A stretch of DNA of 64,000 bases, taken from NCBI RefSeq assembly GCF_014841565.1, contig NZ_JACYUD010000001.1:984753-1048752 (forward strand), given 5' to 3'. Position numbers and translations under genes: made by a program. Each line of letters starts with the position of its first letter. The first letter of the stretch is position 1. Shown here piece by piece: positions 1 to 8,443 of the stretch. The notes beneath the pieces were generated by a model. That model saw only the letters and a list, made by a program, of their open reading frames with translations, was not told the DNA's origin and searched no databases. This DNA comes from Rhizobium sp. CFBP 8762. GTDB taxonomy: Bacteria; Pseudomonadota; Alphaproteobacteria; Rhizobiales; Rhizobiaceae.

Positions 1-399
1 TTTCGCGCCAGCAAACGCCGTGAAACCTCCATGGTGCTTGTTCTGCTACTGCCGTTGGCGGGCTTGATCGTGGTGAGAAGCCTCTTTCAACTCTCACCGC
101 AAGCTCTGGTCTGGGCCGGCTTCTTGATGTTGTACGGTATCGGTGCTGCGCTGGGCTGGCGAATGCAAAGACGGTGGTTGATCGAAAAGCGCGGCTTTAC
201 CCTTATCCTTGCAGGCGAGTGGTTTACGCTCTTCTGCCTTCTGGCGATCTTCGCATTGAACTATGCGAACGGAATGGCTCGGGCTATCGCGCCTGCACTG
301 CACGCAAGCGCTATGTTTGGACTGCTATTTGCAGCCGTAGCCGGCGCGCTGGCAGGTATTTTTGCAGGCCGTGCGCTCTATGTCATCAATGCTCGCTGA
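1..399 (+). CDS. Membrane protein, 5' end outside window
   Basis: The frame is open from the first base, so the start lies upstream of the window; an internal ATG at 31 would give 122 residues. The visible part is hydrophobic, with about four predicted membrane segments separated by short basic loops (for example around GWRMQRRWLIEKRG), so it is an inner-membrane protein. It loosely resembles the small DUF6622-type membrane proteins of Rhizobiales, but I recognise no catalytic motif and assign no function. It ends 30 bases before the DUF1330 gene and could share its transcript. Confidence 0.6.
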   Translation, partial: FRASKRRETSMVLVLLLPLAGLIVVRSLFQLSPQALVWAGFLMLYGIGAALGWRMQRRWLIEKRGFTLILAGEWFTLFCLLAIFALNYANGMARAIAPALHASAMFGLLFAAVAGALAGIFAGRALYVINAR

Positions 400-429
400 T
401 TAGGCAGGGCAGAGATAAAGGAGATCATG

Positions 430-717
430 ATGCCGAAAGCCTATTGGATAGCCCATGTGGATGTGCGCGACGCAGAGCGTTATAAGAATTATGTCGCCAC
501 GGCAAAGCCTGCTTTTGAGCGTTTTGGCGCGGTTTTTCTGGCGCGGGGTGGCCCATTCGAGCCATTGGAAGGAACGTCGCGGGGGCGCAATGTGATCATT
601 GAGTTCCCATCCATGCAGGCTGCGACGGACTGCTATAACAGCCCGGAATATCAGGAAGCGGCCCGTATCCGCCAGGAGGTGGCAGACGCAGATATGGTGA
701 TCGTTGAAGGGGCATAA
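430..717 (+). CDS. DUF1330 family protein
   Basis: Small soluble protein of 95 residues with the DUF1330 pattern: an N-terminal YWIAHVDVRDAERYKNYV segment, a central GGPFEPLEG turn and a NVIIEFPSMQAATDCYNSPEYQ segment. The family has the dimeric alpha/beta barrel fold; no reaction is established. The ATG at 430 is preferred because AAAGGAG (417-423) sits 6 bases before it; the ATG at 427 leaves only 3 bases. Probably cotranscribed with the membrane protein upstream. Confidence 0.88.
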   Translation: MPKAYWIAHVDVRDAERYKNYVATAKPAFERFGAVFLARGGPFEPLEGTSRGRNVIIEFPSMQAATDCYNSPEYQEAARIRQEVADADMVIVEGA

Positions 718-925
718 GCGCCGTTGTACCGAGGATAGGTGTTACGGACGTTTAGACGCAGGGTTGGTTGCTGTCCCTGCTTCACCTTGGCTGTAAATTC
801 CGCTATGTAGCGCACAGTTGGCGGTGCGCGGATAAGGTCTGGCGCGCTTGCTGCTTTGAAATCTTTACAGGCAGCCGGTGTCGGGTGTTTCCGATGCGGC
901 TGGTTTTACGGGAGTGTTTACTGCG

Positions 926-1906
926 ATGAGCCTGTCCAACCTTCCCCCGCTGGTCACCGTGTTTGGCGGTTCGGGCTTTGTCGGTCGCCATGTCGTGCGC
1001 GCGCTGGCGCAACGCGGCTTTCGTGTGCGCGTTGCGGTGCGTCGCCCGGATCTGGCCGGGCATTTGCAGCCGCTCGGCAATGTCGGCCAGATTGTTGCCG
1101 TGCAGGCCAATCTGCGCTTCCGCAAGTCCATCGACCGTGCAGTCGAGGGTGCCGATTATGTGGTCAACTGCGTCGGCATTCTGTTTGAAAGCGGACGCAA
1201 TACATTTGATTCCGTGCAGGAGTTCGGTGCCCGCGCCGTTGCTGAAGCAGCCCGCGCCGCCGGTGCGACGCTCACCCATATTTCTGCCATCGGCGCTGAC
1301 GCGCAATCCGACAGTACCTATGGCCGCACCAAGGGCCGTGCGGAAGATGCGGTCCGCTCCATCGTGCCGGATGCGATCATCCTGCGCCCGTCCATTATTT
1401 TTGGACCGGAAGACAATTTCTTCAACAAATTTGCAGAAATGTCGCGTTTTGCCCCCGCTCTGCCGCTGATCGGTGGCGGTCATACAAAGTTCCAGCCTGT
1501 CTATGTCGGTGATGTCGCCGAGGCTGTGGTAAAGTCCGTTGAAGGCAGCATTGCACGCGGCACCGTCTATGAACTGGGTGGGCCGGAAGTGATGACCTTC
1601 CGCCAATGTCTTGAGCTGATGCTGAAAACCATTGACCGGAAGCGGCCGCTGGTATCCCTGCCCTTCGGCGTTGCTTCACTGATGGGCAGTGTTGCCTCGA
1701 TGGTGCCGCTGATCACGCCGCCCCTGACATCCGATCAGGTGACATTGTTGAAGAAGGACACCATCGTTTCGCCCCAGGCGGAAGCCGAGAAGCGGACGTT
1801 GGAAGGCATGGGAATCACCCCGACGATGGCCGAGGTGATTCTGCCGACCTATCTGGTGCGCTACCGCCCGCAGGGCCAATATACCCGGTCCGGCAAGGCA
1901 GCCTGA
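926..1906 (+). CDS. NDUFA9-like NAD(P)-binding SDR protein
   Basis: Protein of 326 residues of the extended/atypical SDR group related to the NDUFA9 accessory subunit of respiratory complex I. The Rossmann motif GGSGFVGRHVV lies near residues 12-22, and GADYVVNCVGILFE and a LRPSIIFGPEDNFF segment follow. In alphaproteobacteria this family occurs as an NAD-dependent epimerase-like protein possibly linked to complex I or quinone metabolism; the substrate is unknown. The ATG at 926 is preferred over a GTG at 878: the Rossmann fold then starts close to the N terminus as is usual, and GGGAG lies about 11 bases upstream. A rho-independent terminator follows. Confidence 0.88.
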   Translation: MSLSNLPPLVTVFGGSGFVGRHVVRALAQRGFRVRVAVRRPDLAGHLQPLGNVGQIVAVQANLRFRKSIDRAVEGADYVVNCVGILFESGRNTFDSVQEFGARAVAEAARAAGATLTHISAIGADAQSDSTYGRTKGRAEDAVRSIVPDAIILRPSIIFGPEDNFFNKFAEMSRFAPALPLIGGGHTKFQPVYVGDVAEAVVKSVEGSIARGTVYELGGPEVMTFRQCLELMLKTIDRKRPLVSLPFGVASLMGSVASMVPLITPPLTSDQVTLLKKDTIVSPQAEAEKRTLEGMGITPTMAEVILPTYLVRYRPQGQYTRSGKAA

Positions 1907-1935
1907 CACAAATTTGCCTGAATCCACGAAATCGG

Positions 1936-1969
1936 AAGCCGCTGCGGGAACCCTGCTGCGGCTTTTTCG
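1936..1969 (+). terminator. Rho-independent terminator after the NDUFA9-like gene
   Basis: The arms AAGCCGC (1936-1942) and GCGGCTT (1958-1964) can pair, with an extra GGG/CCC pairing inside, and are followed by a T run. It lies 30 bases after the stop codon at 1906. Confidence 0.85.
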
Positions 1970-2132
1970 TTGTTGTTGCGGGGATGAAAGTTGCACTTCT
2001 GCCGCAGTTGAAAAACCAAACGCGTTTACGTGCTCTTCAAACAAAATCCTTATTGATGTTTGCGGGTGGCAGGCATACACACCGCCCGCGTCGTGAACCG
2101 CAGACGCCAACGTATTTTTGAGAGGCACTTCC

Positions 2133-2300
2133 ATGGGCAAGTCAATCGCAATGTTTTTTGCGTGTGCCGCACTGATTATTCTGGCAGGCTCATTTGCCGC
2201 GCCGCACACTGTTGCTGGCAGCCACGAAGGATGTGCCCCTGCCTACGGCATTGACCCCTGCGCTGCCACCAGCGCATTGACAGCAGCCTCTGTAGAATAA
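2133..2300 (+). CDS. Small exported hypothetical protein
   Basis: An open frame of 55 residues starts at ATG 2133, with GAGAGG about 8 bases upstream. It begins with a basic residue and a long hydrophobic stretch (MFFACAALIILAGSFAA) that reads as a signal peptide or signal anchor. The short mature part holds two cysteines (EGCAPAYG and DPCAATS) that could form a disulfide. No family recognised. Support for it being real is the ribosome-binding site, the signal sequence and the terminator directly after its stop. Confidence 0.55.
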   Translation: MGKSIAMFFACAALIILAGSFAAPHTVAGSHEGCAPAYGIDPCAATSALTAASVE

Positions 2301-2301
2301 A

Positions 2302-2327
2302 AGATGACCGGCTTGCCGGTCATTTTC
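2302..2327. terminator. Bidirectional terminator between the small ORF and uppP
   Basis: ATGACCGGC (2304-2312) and GCCGGTCAT (2315-2323) form a 9-bp hairpin with A-rich and T-rich flanks on both sides. It lies between two convergent genes and can serve both strands. Confidence 0.85.
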
Positions 2328-2343
2328 ATGTATGCCGCCCGCG

Positions 2344-3150
2344 TTATCCGAACAGCCAAAGCCCTAGCAAACCGGCAACGCCGACGACAATCCGCCAGAC
2401 TGCGAACACCGCAAACCCCCGGCGCGAGACGTAATCCAGCAAAGAGCGCACGACGAACAGCCCTGAAACAAAGGCTGCGACAAAGCCAATTGCAATCATG
2501 CTGACGTCATCGAAACTCAGCGCGTTGCGGTTCTTGTAGAGATCGAGCGTGAACGCGCCCAGCATTGTCGGCATGGCCAGAAAGAAAGAAAACTCCGCCG
2601 CAGAGCGTTTGTCCGTGCCCATCAGCAAAGCGCCGACAATCGTCGCGCCGGAGCGGGATGTGCCCGGTATCATCGCCAAGCATTGAAACAGGCCGATCCG
2701 GAACGCCAGCGACGGCGGGTAATCCATCACATCCGTGTATTTGGGCGTGAGCGGCAGACGGTCGATGACATAAAGAATGATACCGCCCACAATCAGCACG
2801 ATACAGATGAGTATTGGCGTCTCAAACAGCACCGATTTGATGAAGCCGTGCGCCACCGCACCAATCAGGGCCGCAGGCAGAAAGGCCAGTAGAACGCTGA
2901 GCACAAAGTGGCGCGAGCGCGGGCTGGTTGGCAGCGTGGTGGCAATAGCCAGCAGGCGCTTGAAGTAGACCAGCAAAATCGCCAGAATCGCCCCAAGCTG
3001 GATGAGCACGGCAAAGGTATTGCCGGGGGATTCAAAGCCCAGAAAATGTCCGGCCAGCAGAACATGCGCGGTGGAAGACACCGGGATGAACTCCGTCAAC
3101 CCCTCGATCAGACCCAGTATAAGCGCGCTGATAATTGACTGGTCAGCCAT
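2344..3150 (-). CDS. uppP: Undecaprenyl-diphosphatase
   Basis: Protein of 268 residues, the usual UppP/BacA length. This membrane phosphatase turns undecaprenyl diphosphate into undecaprenyl phosphate, recycling the lipid carrier for peptidoglycan and other envelope polymers; high expression gives bacitracin tolerance. The conserved glutamate-rich motif [17 protein letters not shown] is near residues 13-29, and the [10 protein letters not shown] motif is about two thirds of the way along. The rest is hydrophobic with about eight membrane segments. Single-gene unit with a shared terminator at its 3' end. Confidence 0.97.
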   Translation of the reverse strand: MADQSIISALILGLIEGLTEFIPVSSTAHVLLAGHFLGFESPGNTFAVLIQLGAILAILLVYFKRLLAIATTLPTSPRSRHFVLSVLLAFLPAALIGAVAHGFIKSVLFETPILICIVLIVGGIILYVIDRLPLTPKYTDVMDYPPSLAFRIGLFQCLAMIPGTSRSGATIVGALLMGTDKRSAAEFSFFLAMPTMLGAFTLDLYKNRNALSFDDVSMIAIGFVAAFVSGLFVVRSLLDYVSRRGFAVFAVWRIVVGVAGLLGLWLFG

Positions 3151-3316
3151 TCAGTGTCCTTCAATTCAATGTTACGCGCCATGGTGCGAGTCGCTTGTGT
3201 TGCAGCAACCAAACTTCTATAGCTTTTTACCCGAGAGGCTGGCTAGAGCCGTTGTCTTTCACATCCAGCACCACGTTCCGCTCTCCCTGTCTTGAGTTTG
3301 CAAAGTCCGATACCCC

Positions 3317-4009
3317 ATGCCGACACTCTACCATCACCCCATGTCCTCCGCTTCGCGTTTCGTCCGGCTGATTCTGGCCGAATACGGCTACCAGACGGAG
3401 TTTGCCGAAGAGCAGCCATGGGAAAAGCGGCGGGACTTTCTAGCGCTCAACCCTGCGGGCACACTACCCGTCTATGTTGACGATAGTATGCGTGCGCTCT
3501 GTGGAGCGACGGTGATTTCGGAGTATCTGGATGAGACCAATGGCGTGCTGAAGCGCGACCGCCGCCTGCTGGCGGAAGACCCCTTTCAGCGCGCGGAAAT
3601 TCGCCGCCTGACGGAGTGGTTCATGCAGAAGATGGAACAGGATGTGACCCGCCCGCTGGTGCGCGAACGCATCTACAAGCTTCAGATGCGCCCGGAACAC
3701 GGCGGTGGTGCGCCGGATTCCAAGGTGCTACGCACGTCCCGCGCCAATATTCGCCAGCATATGAAATACCTGTCCTGGCTGGCGGGGTCGCGCCAGTGGC
3801 TGGCCGGTGAGCGCATGTCCTACGCCGACCTTGCCGCCGCCGCATCGGTTTCCGTGCTCGATTATCTCGGTGAAATCAACTGGGCAGAGGCGCCCACGGC
3901 CAAGGACTGGTATCAGCGCATCAAATCACGCCCCTCCTTCCGCCCGCTTCTGGCCGAGCGTGTGCGTGGCGTAACCCCGGTATCGCATTATGCGGACCTC
4001 GATTTCTAA
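3317..4009 (+). CDS. Glutathione S-transferase family protein
   Basis: Protein of 230 residues with an N-terminal thioredoxin-like domain (MPTLYHHPMSSASRFVRLIL; the LNPAGTLPVYVDD segment holds the cis-proline glutathione site) and a C-terminal helical GST domain (SYADLAAAASVSVLDYLGEINW). It probably conjugates or reduces small electrophiles with glutathione; the substrate cannot be read from sequence. The gene overlaps the start of queG by 20 bases, a translational coupling seen with these two genes in related genomes as far as I recall. Confidence 0.92.
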   Translation: MPTLYHHPMSSASRFVRLILAEYGYQTEFAEEQPWEKRRDFLALNPAGTLPVYVDDSMRALCGATVISEYLDETNGVLKRDRRLLAEDPFQRAEIRRLTEWFMQKMEQDVTRPLVRERIYKLQMRPEHGGGAPDSKVLRTSRANIRQHMKYLSWLAGSRQWLAGERMSYADLAAAASVSVLDYLGEINWAEAPTAKDWYQRIKSRPSFRPLLAERVRGVTPVSHYADLDF

Positions 4010-5192
4010 CCCCCCGCCCCCGCCATCTTCATCGACCGTAGCGCCGTCGCGGGCGGCAGAGCGCGCGTCAATCCACCGCGAGAAGCTGACGCGCTTTCTG
4101 AAAGACGAGGCCAGCGCCAAGGGTTTCGATGTCTGCCGGGTCACGCTGCCCGGCTCCATCCCGCTTGCGGGTGGGCGTCTGACAACATTTCTGGCCGATG
4201 GTCACCACGGCACCATGGAGTGGATGGCCGAAACGGCGGAGCGGCGCGCAAGCCCCGAGGCACTGTGGAGCGATGTGCGCTCTGTCGTGATGTTCGGCAT
4301 GAATTACGGCCCGGACGAGGACCCGCGCACTCTGCAGGGCAAACCCGATAAAGGCCATATCTCCGTCTACGCGCGCAATCGCGATTACCACGATATTATC
4401 AAAGGCAGACTGAAAGAGGTTGCTACCCGCTTTGCCGCCCGTGCTGGCGAAGACGTAAAAGTGTTTGTCGATACGGCACCGGTGATGGAAAAGCCGCTGG
4501 CCGAACAGGCCGGTCTTGGCTGGCAGGGCAAGCACACCAATCTCGTTAGCCGTGAATTTGGCTCATGGTTGTTTCTGGGCAGCCTGTTTACCACAGCCGA
4601 TCTGTTGATCGACGCGCCGGAGCGCGACCGGTGCGGCTCCTGCCGGGCATGTCTGGATGCCTGCCCCACCAATGCGTTTCCCGCGCCCTACCGGATTGAT
4701 GCGCGCCGGTGTATTTCGTATCTCACCATTGAGCACAAGGGACCGATAGCGCCTGAATTTCGCCCGCTGATCGGCAATCGCATTTATGGCTGCGACGACT
4801 GTCTGTCGGCCTGCCCATGGAATAAATTTGCGCAGGCCGCCTCCGAAATGAAGCTGCAACCGCGTGACGATCTTAGAGAACCGGACCTTATCTTTTTATT
4901 GGGACTTGACGATTCTACCTTCCGCACGATCTTTTCCGGCTCGCCGGTCAAGCGCATCGGACGCGATCGGTTCATGCGCAACCTGTTGATTGCAGCGGGA
5001 AATTCGGCGGACCGGTCGTTGATACCGCTCTGTCTGGAGCGTTTGGGCGACCAAGCGCCACAGGTGCGCGCCATGGCCGTGTGGGCTTTATCGCGGTTGA
5101 TGACGGAGATGGAATTTGCGAGCGTTCGTTCGCGCAGCGTAGATGAAGACGATGGCGACGTGCTGGATGAATGGGCGCGTGCCTCATCGTAA
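3990..5192 (+). CDS. queG: Epoxyqueuosine reductase
   Basis: QueG makes the last step of queuosine synthesis, reducing epoxyqueuosine in the anticodon of tRNA(Asp, Asn, His, Tyr) to queuosine with a cobalamin cofactor. Two [4Fe-4S] ferredoxin-type clusters are visible: CGSCRACLDACP and, about 50 residues later, CDDCLSACPW. The N-terminal half carries the cobalamin-binding region (PVMEKPLAEQAGLGWQGKHT), and the C-terminal part (DQAPQVRAMAVWALSRL) is a HEAT-like repeat. The start at 3990 overlaps the GST gene by 20 bases; no later start is convincing. At 400 residues it is slightly longer than most homologues because of the N terminus. Confidence 0.96.
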   Translation: MRTSISNPPPPPSSSTVAPSRAAERASIHREKLTRFLKDEASAKGFDVCRVTLPGSIPLAGGRLTTFLADGHHGTMEWMAETAERRASPEALWSDVRSVVMFGMNYGPDEDPRTLQGKPDKGHISVYARNRDYHDIIKGRLKEVATRFAARAGEDVKVFVDTAPVMEKPLAEQAGLGWQGKHTNLVSREFGSWLFLGSLFTTADLLIDAPERDRCGSCRACLDACPTNAFPAPYRIDARRCISYLTIEHKGPIAPEFRPLIGNRIYGCDDCLSACPWNKFAQAASEMKLQPRDDLREPDLIFLLGLDDSTFRTIFSGSPVKRIGRDRFMRNLLIAAGNSADRSLIPLCLERLGDQAPQVRAMAVWALSRLMTEMEFASVRSRSVDEDDGDVLDEWARASS

Positions 5193-5275
5193 GTATTTCT
5201 TTTACGCATTTCCGGACGTCAAACCGCTGCGCACTTTGACTGGAAATGCTCAAGCTTGAAAGTGGAGACGGGCAT

Positions 5276-6148
5276 ATGCAGGTTTTAATCCTGGGGGCAG
5301 GTTATTCCGGCAAGGCGATTGGGCAGGCATTGGCCGCGCTGGGCGGCACAATTGTCGGAACAACACGCAGCGAACACAAGATGGAAGCCTTGCGCACCAT
5401 CGGGATCACGCCGCTGATTTATGATGGCGTCACGATTTCAGACGAGCTGACCAACGCCATGCGCAACACCACGCATCTGGTTCAGTCCATTTCCCCCGCG
5501 CATGAGGGTGATCCGCTGTTTCACAAGGGGGCGGAGTCGCTTCAAACACTGTTTCCGCACCTGCAATGGATTGGCTACCTTTCCACCATCGGCGTCTATG
5601 GTGACCATCAGGGCGAATGGGTGGATGAGGATAGCCCGTGCCGGCCTGTGTCTTCCCGCTCTATCGAGCGCGTGACGGCGGAAAACAACTGGGTGAACTA
5701 CGGCAAGGCCAGCGGTATTCCCGTTTCGGTTTTGCGGCTATCGGGCATTTACGGTCCGGGTCGAAATACCTTCTGCAATCTGGCGGAAGGTACAGCACGC
5801 AGGCTGGTCAAACCGGGCCAGGTTTTTAACCGGATCCGGGTGGAGGATATCGGTGCGGCGACAGCATTTCTGGCAACAGGAAACCACGCAGGCATCTACA
5901 ATATTACCGATGACGAACCGGCTCCGCCGCAGGATGTCGTGACCGAGGCTGCACGTCTGATGGGCGTGGAACCACCTCCAGAACTGGACTTTGAAACGGC
6001 GGAATTATCCCCCATGGCGCGCTCGTTTTATGGCGAGAACAAGCGTGTGCGAAACCGCCGAATTTGCGAGCTGGGCTTCGGTTTCCAGTTTCCTAACTAC
6101 AGAGTATCTCTTGAAAACCTCTGGCGGAATGGGGCATGGCAGCGTTAA
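5276..6148 (+). CDS. NAD(P)-dependent SDR protein, YeeZ-like
   Basis: Protein of 290 residues of the extended SDR superfamily resembling E. coli YeeZ. It has an N-terminal Rossmann motif GAGYSGKAIG and a WIGYLSTIGVYGDHQG segment where the catalytic serine/tyrosine region would be. A short active-site variant is likely: the classical YxxxK is replaced by a region around NWVNYGKASG. The substrate is unknown. The ATG at 5276 (GGAG about 9 bases upstream) is preferred to the ATG at 5246, because it places the Rossmann glycines at residues 7-12. It follows queG by about 80 bases. Confidence 0.85.
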   Translation: MQVLILGAGYSGKAIGQALAALGGTIVGTTRSEHKMEALRTIGITPLIYDGVTISDELTNAMRNTTHLVQSISPAHEGDPLFHKGAESLQTLFPHLQWIGYLSTIGVYGDHQGEWVDEDSPCRPVSSRSIERVTAENNWVNYGKASGIPVSVLRLSGIYGPGRNTFCNLAEGTARRLVKPGQVFNRIRVEDIGAATAFLATGNHAGIYNITDDEPAPPQDVVTEAARLMGVEPPPELDFETAELSPMARSFYGENKRVRNRRICELGFGFQFPNYRVSLENLWRNGAWQR

Positions 6149-6497
6149 AAGCTGCCTTATTCTGCCACATTTCAACTTAAAAGTGTTATTTACGATTGGT
6201 TAAGCATAAAATTGCCGGCGTTTTAGCTGTTTTGATTCAACTTTTTTAGCCTGTGGACGAGTGCAAGCTTTTGCAAGCACAATCGGCGCGTGTCCTATTA
6301 CTGACGGATTGAATCTAAAGCATTTTTTCACAATCGCATCGCGCCGAGCCAAGCAACGCCAGACGCTTACTACATGCGTAACAGAACAACCGGAGTCTCG
6401 CTAGAGTCCGGTTGAGGCACTTTTTCGCCTTTTTTGACCCCGATTAAACGCCCCTGTCTGGATTTAGTTCCGAAAATTTGAGTTAAGGGTCGTAGCA
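6149..6497. other. Intergenic region with a terminator-like hairpin
   Basis: 349 bases without a supported gene, more AT-rich than its surroundings. It contains the hairpin listed separately at 6388-6425 and presumably the promoter of the rlpA-like gene. I see no tRNA or ORF in it. Confidence 0.6.
6388..6425 (+). terminator. Hairpin plus T run, terminator or end of a small RNA
   Basis: AACCGGA (6388-6394) pairs with TCCGGTT (6407-6413) around an inner CTC/GAG pair, and TTTTT follows at 6421-6425. It is 240 bases after the previous stop, too far for a normal gene terminator. A small non-coding transcript ending here is therefore possible. Confidence 0.55.
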
Positions 6498-6869
6498 TTG
6501 AAAGTATCGAAACTCTGTACTGTTGCGGGCGCAGCAATATTCACACTGTCCGTAGCAGCTACATCGTCTTCGGTTGCGCAAGCAGCTCCTCAAGGATGTG
6601 GCGGTGCCTCCTGGTACGCGCTGGGTTCCAAAACCGCATCGGGCGAGCGTATGAACGCCGCCAAATTGACAGCCGCCCACAGGTCTCTCGGGTTCGGCAC
6701 AAAAGTGGAAGTCACCAACAAGCGCAATGGCAAAACTGTTGTCGTCCGCATCAATGATCGCGGGCCTTTCATTCGAGGCCGTGTAATCGACCTGTCTAAG
6801 GCCGCAGCCTCGCATATCGGCATGGTACAATCGGGCACCGGAAATATCTGTTACAGGGTCATCAGCTAA
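6498..6869 (+). CDS. RlpA-like septal ring lytic transglycosylase family protein
   Basis: Exported protein of 123 residues consisting of a signal peptide (residues 1 to about 29, ending AAQA/AQAAP) and one RlpA double-psi beta-barrel domain. Motifs: [20 protein letters not shown], then [25 protein letters not shown] with the DRGPF catalytic-region signature. RlpA proteins cut or bind denuded peptidoglycan glycan strands. This short form lacks the SPOR domain of full-length RlpA. The start is TTG 6498, with AAGGG 8 bases upstream; there is no ATG that keeps the signal peptide. Confidence 0.88.
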   Translation: MKVSKLCTVAGAAIFTLSVAATSSSVAQAAPQGCGGASWYALGSKTASGERMNAAKLTAAHRSLGFGTKVEVTNKRNGKTVVVRINDRGPFIRGRVIDLSKAAASHIGMVQSGTGNICYRVIS

Positions 6870-6920
6870 AGCATGTTGCGCAAAAGTGTGCAGCGGTTTG
6901 TGGGACGACATGCGAAACAC
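6868..6920. repeat. Rhizobiales-type intergenic palindromic repeat
   Basis: Directly after the rlpA-like stop, GCATGT (6871-6876) and ACATGC (6909-6914) flank a GCGCAAAAGTGTGCAGCGG core. This looks like the small repeated palindrome I know from many Brucella/Ochrobactrum intergenic regions. Only one copy is in the window, so the identification rests on memory. Confidence 0.45.
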
Positions 6921-7001
6921 GTTAAAGGGTCGAAACGCCGATTCAGGTTGCACTTGATGGCTTACACCGTTACCACGCAGTCAAATATACCGGAGTAAGA
7001 C

Positions 7002-8282
7002 ATGCGTTTGGGTGGACGGCTCGCTGGAGCTATTGAAGTATTGGCTGATATCGAGGCCCGCAAGCGCCCTGTTGCGGATGCGCTGAAAGACTGGGGCCTT
7101 GGCCACCGTTTCGCCGGCTCGGGCGACCGGGCTGCCATTGGCAACATCGTCTACGACGCGCTGCGCATGAAGCTGTCCCACGCTTACCTGATGGACAGTG
7201 ACAGCCCTTCGGCACTGGCCCATGCCGTGTTGTTTCGCCAGTGGGGCATAACACCGGAGGCTTTGGCAGCAGAGTTGGAAGGGGACCGGTTTGCGCCGGA
7301 GACGCCGGACCTTGGCAGTTTCAACACCCGGTCTCTGGATGACGCCGAGCCGCATGTGCAGGGCGATATTCCACGGTGGGTGCAGACATCGTTTGAAAAA
7401 AGTTTTGGTGAGCAGTGGCTGGCGGAGGCGCAAGCACTGGCCGGACGTCCGGCGCTTGATCTGCGCGCCAATACGCTGAAGGCACCGCGCGACAAGGTGT
7501 TGAGAGCGCTGGACCGTGCCCATGTGGTGGCGGCCAACATTGCGCCCAACGGTATGCGCGTGCCTGCCGGAGAGGCCGCTTCACGCCTTCCCAATGTGAC
7601 AGCGGAAGTGTCTTTCGAAAAGGGCTGGTTTGAAGTTCAGGACGAAGGCTCGCAGATTGTTGCCCAGTTGACGGGCGCGCGTGAGGGCGAGCAAATTCTG
7701 GACTATTGCGCTGGAGGTGGCGGCAAGACGCTCGCCATGTCCGCCGCCATGAACAACAAGGGGCAGGTCCACGCCTTCGATACCGACCGTAAGCGCCTGG
7801 CTCCCATTATCGAACGGCTGAAACGGGCCGGCACCCGCAATGTGCAGGTGCACGACAATATCAACTCGCTGACCCCGCTGGCCGGGAAATTTGACCGTGT
7901 GCTGGTGGACGCGCCTTGCACCGGCACCGGCACGTGGCGTCGCCGCCCGGAAACGAAGTGGCGGCTGAACGAGAAAAATCTGGACGAACGCCTGCACCAG
8001 CAGCGCGAAGCTCTGGAAGCAGCCAGCCGCTATGTGCGTGACGGCGGCGTGCTAATCTACGTGACCTGTTCCATTTTGCCGCAGGAAAACGAGGAGCAGG
8101 TGGCGCAGTTCCTCGCCGCCAACCCCGATTTCAAACAAGCGTCTGCGGTGGAGAGCTGGGAGAGCCAGTTTGCCGCAGCAACCGTCAAGCCTTGGTCTCA
8201 CGATGGCAAAAGCATCACGTTGACCCCCGCCAGAACAGATACGGATGGTTTCTTCCTGAGCATTCTGCAAAAGTCCGCTTGA
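7002..8282 (+). CDS. rsmB: RsmB/NOP family 16S rRNA cytosine-C5 methyltransferase
   Basis: Protein of 426 residues that transfers a methyl group from S-adenosylmethionine to C5 of a cytosine in rRNA. Motifs in order: ILDYCAGGGGKTLAMSAAM (SAM motif I), HAFDTDRKRL (motif II), FDRVLVDAPCTGTGTWRR (motif IV with the catalytic PC) and YVTCSILPQENEEQV (motif VI with the second cysteine). The N-terminal 150 residues resemble the helical RNA-binding region of RsmB. Target C967 is inferred from the family. Nothing unusual in the neighbourhood. Confidence 0.9.
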   Translation: MRLGGRLAGAIEVLADIEARKRPVADALKDWGLGHRFAGSGDRAAIGNIVYDALRMKLSHAYLMDSDSPSALAHAVLFRQWGITPEALAAELEGDRFAPETPDLGSFNTRSLDDAEPHVQGDIPRWVQTSFEKSFGEQWLAEAQALAGRPALDLRANTLKAPRDKVLRALDRAHVVAANIAPNGMRVPAGEAASRLPNVTAEVSFEKGWFEVQDEGSQIVAQLTGAREGEQILDYCAGGGGKTLAMSAAMNNKGQVHAFDTDRKRLAPIIERLKRAGTRNVQVHDNINSLTPLAGKFDRVLVDAPCTGTGTWRRRPETKWRLNEKNLDERLHQQREALEAASRYVRDGGVLIYVTCSILPQENEEQVAQFLAANPDFKQASAVESWESQFAAATVKPWSHDGKSITLTPARTDTDGFFLSILQKSA

Positions 8283-8317
8283 AACCATGGAATCATGGCT
8301 CTGCGAAACCGGATTTC

Positions 8318-8338
8318 AGTTTCAAATCGTTCTAAACT
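8318..8338. promoter_or_regulatory. Putative Irr (ICE/iron-control) box
   Basis: The core TTTCAAATCGTTCTAAA (8320-8336) matches the rhizobial Irr motif TTTAGAA-N3-TTCTAAA at 12 of 14 arm positions, and the dyad extends one AG/CT pair further on each side. It lies 105 bases before the start of the imelysin operon, where iron-dependent control would be expected. Confidence 0.6.
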
Positions 8339-8443
8339 ATACCCTTTGACACCAGTTTTGATTTGGGCCATGACTTCTCATCTGCGGGGAGCGGCAACGC
8401 GATAGCGCTGCCACTTTGCCCGGCTTATGTTTCAGGAGAGGTC

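Noticed and set aside
803-1606. 267-residue minus-strand frame opposite the NDUFA9-like gene
   Set aside because: Antisense shadow; the plus strand has a Rossmann motif, a ribosome-binding site and a terminator.
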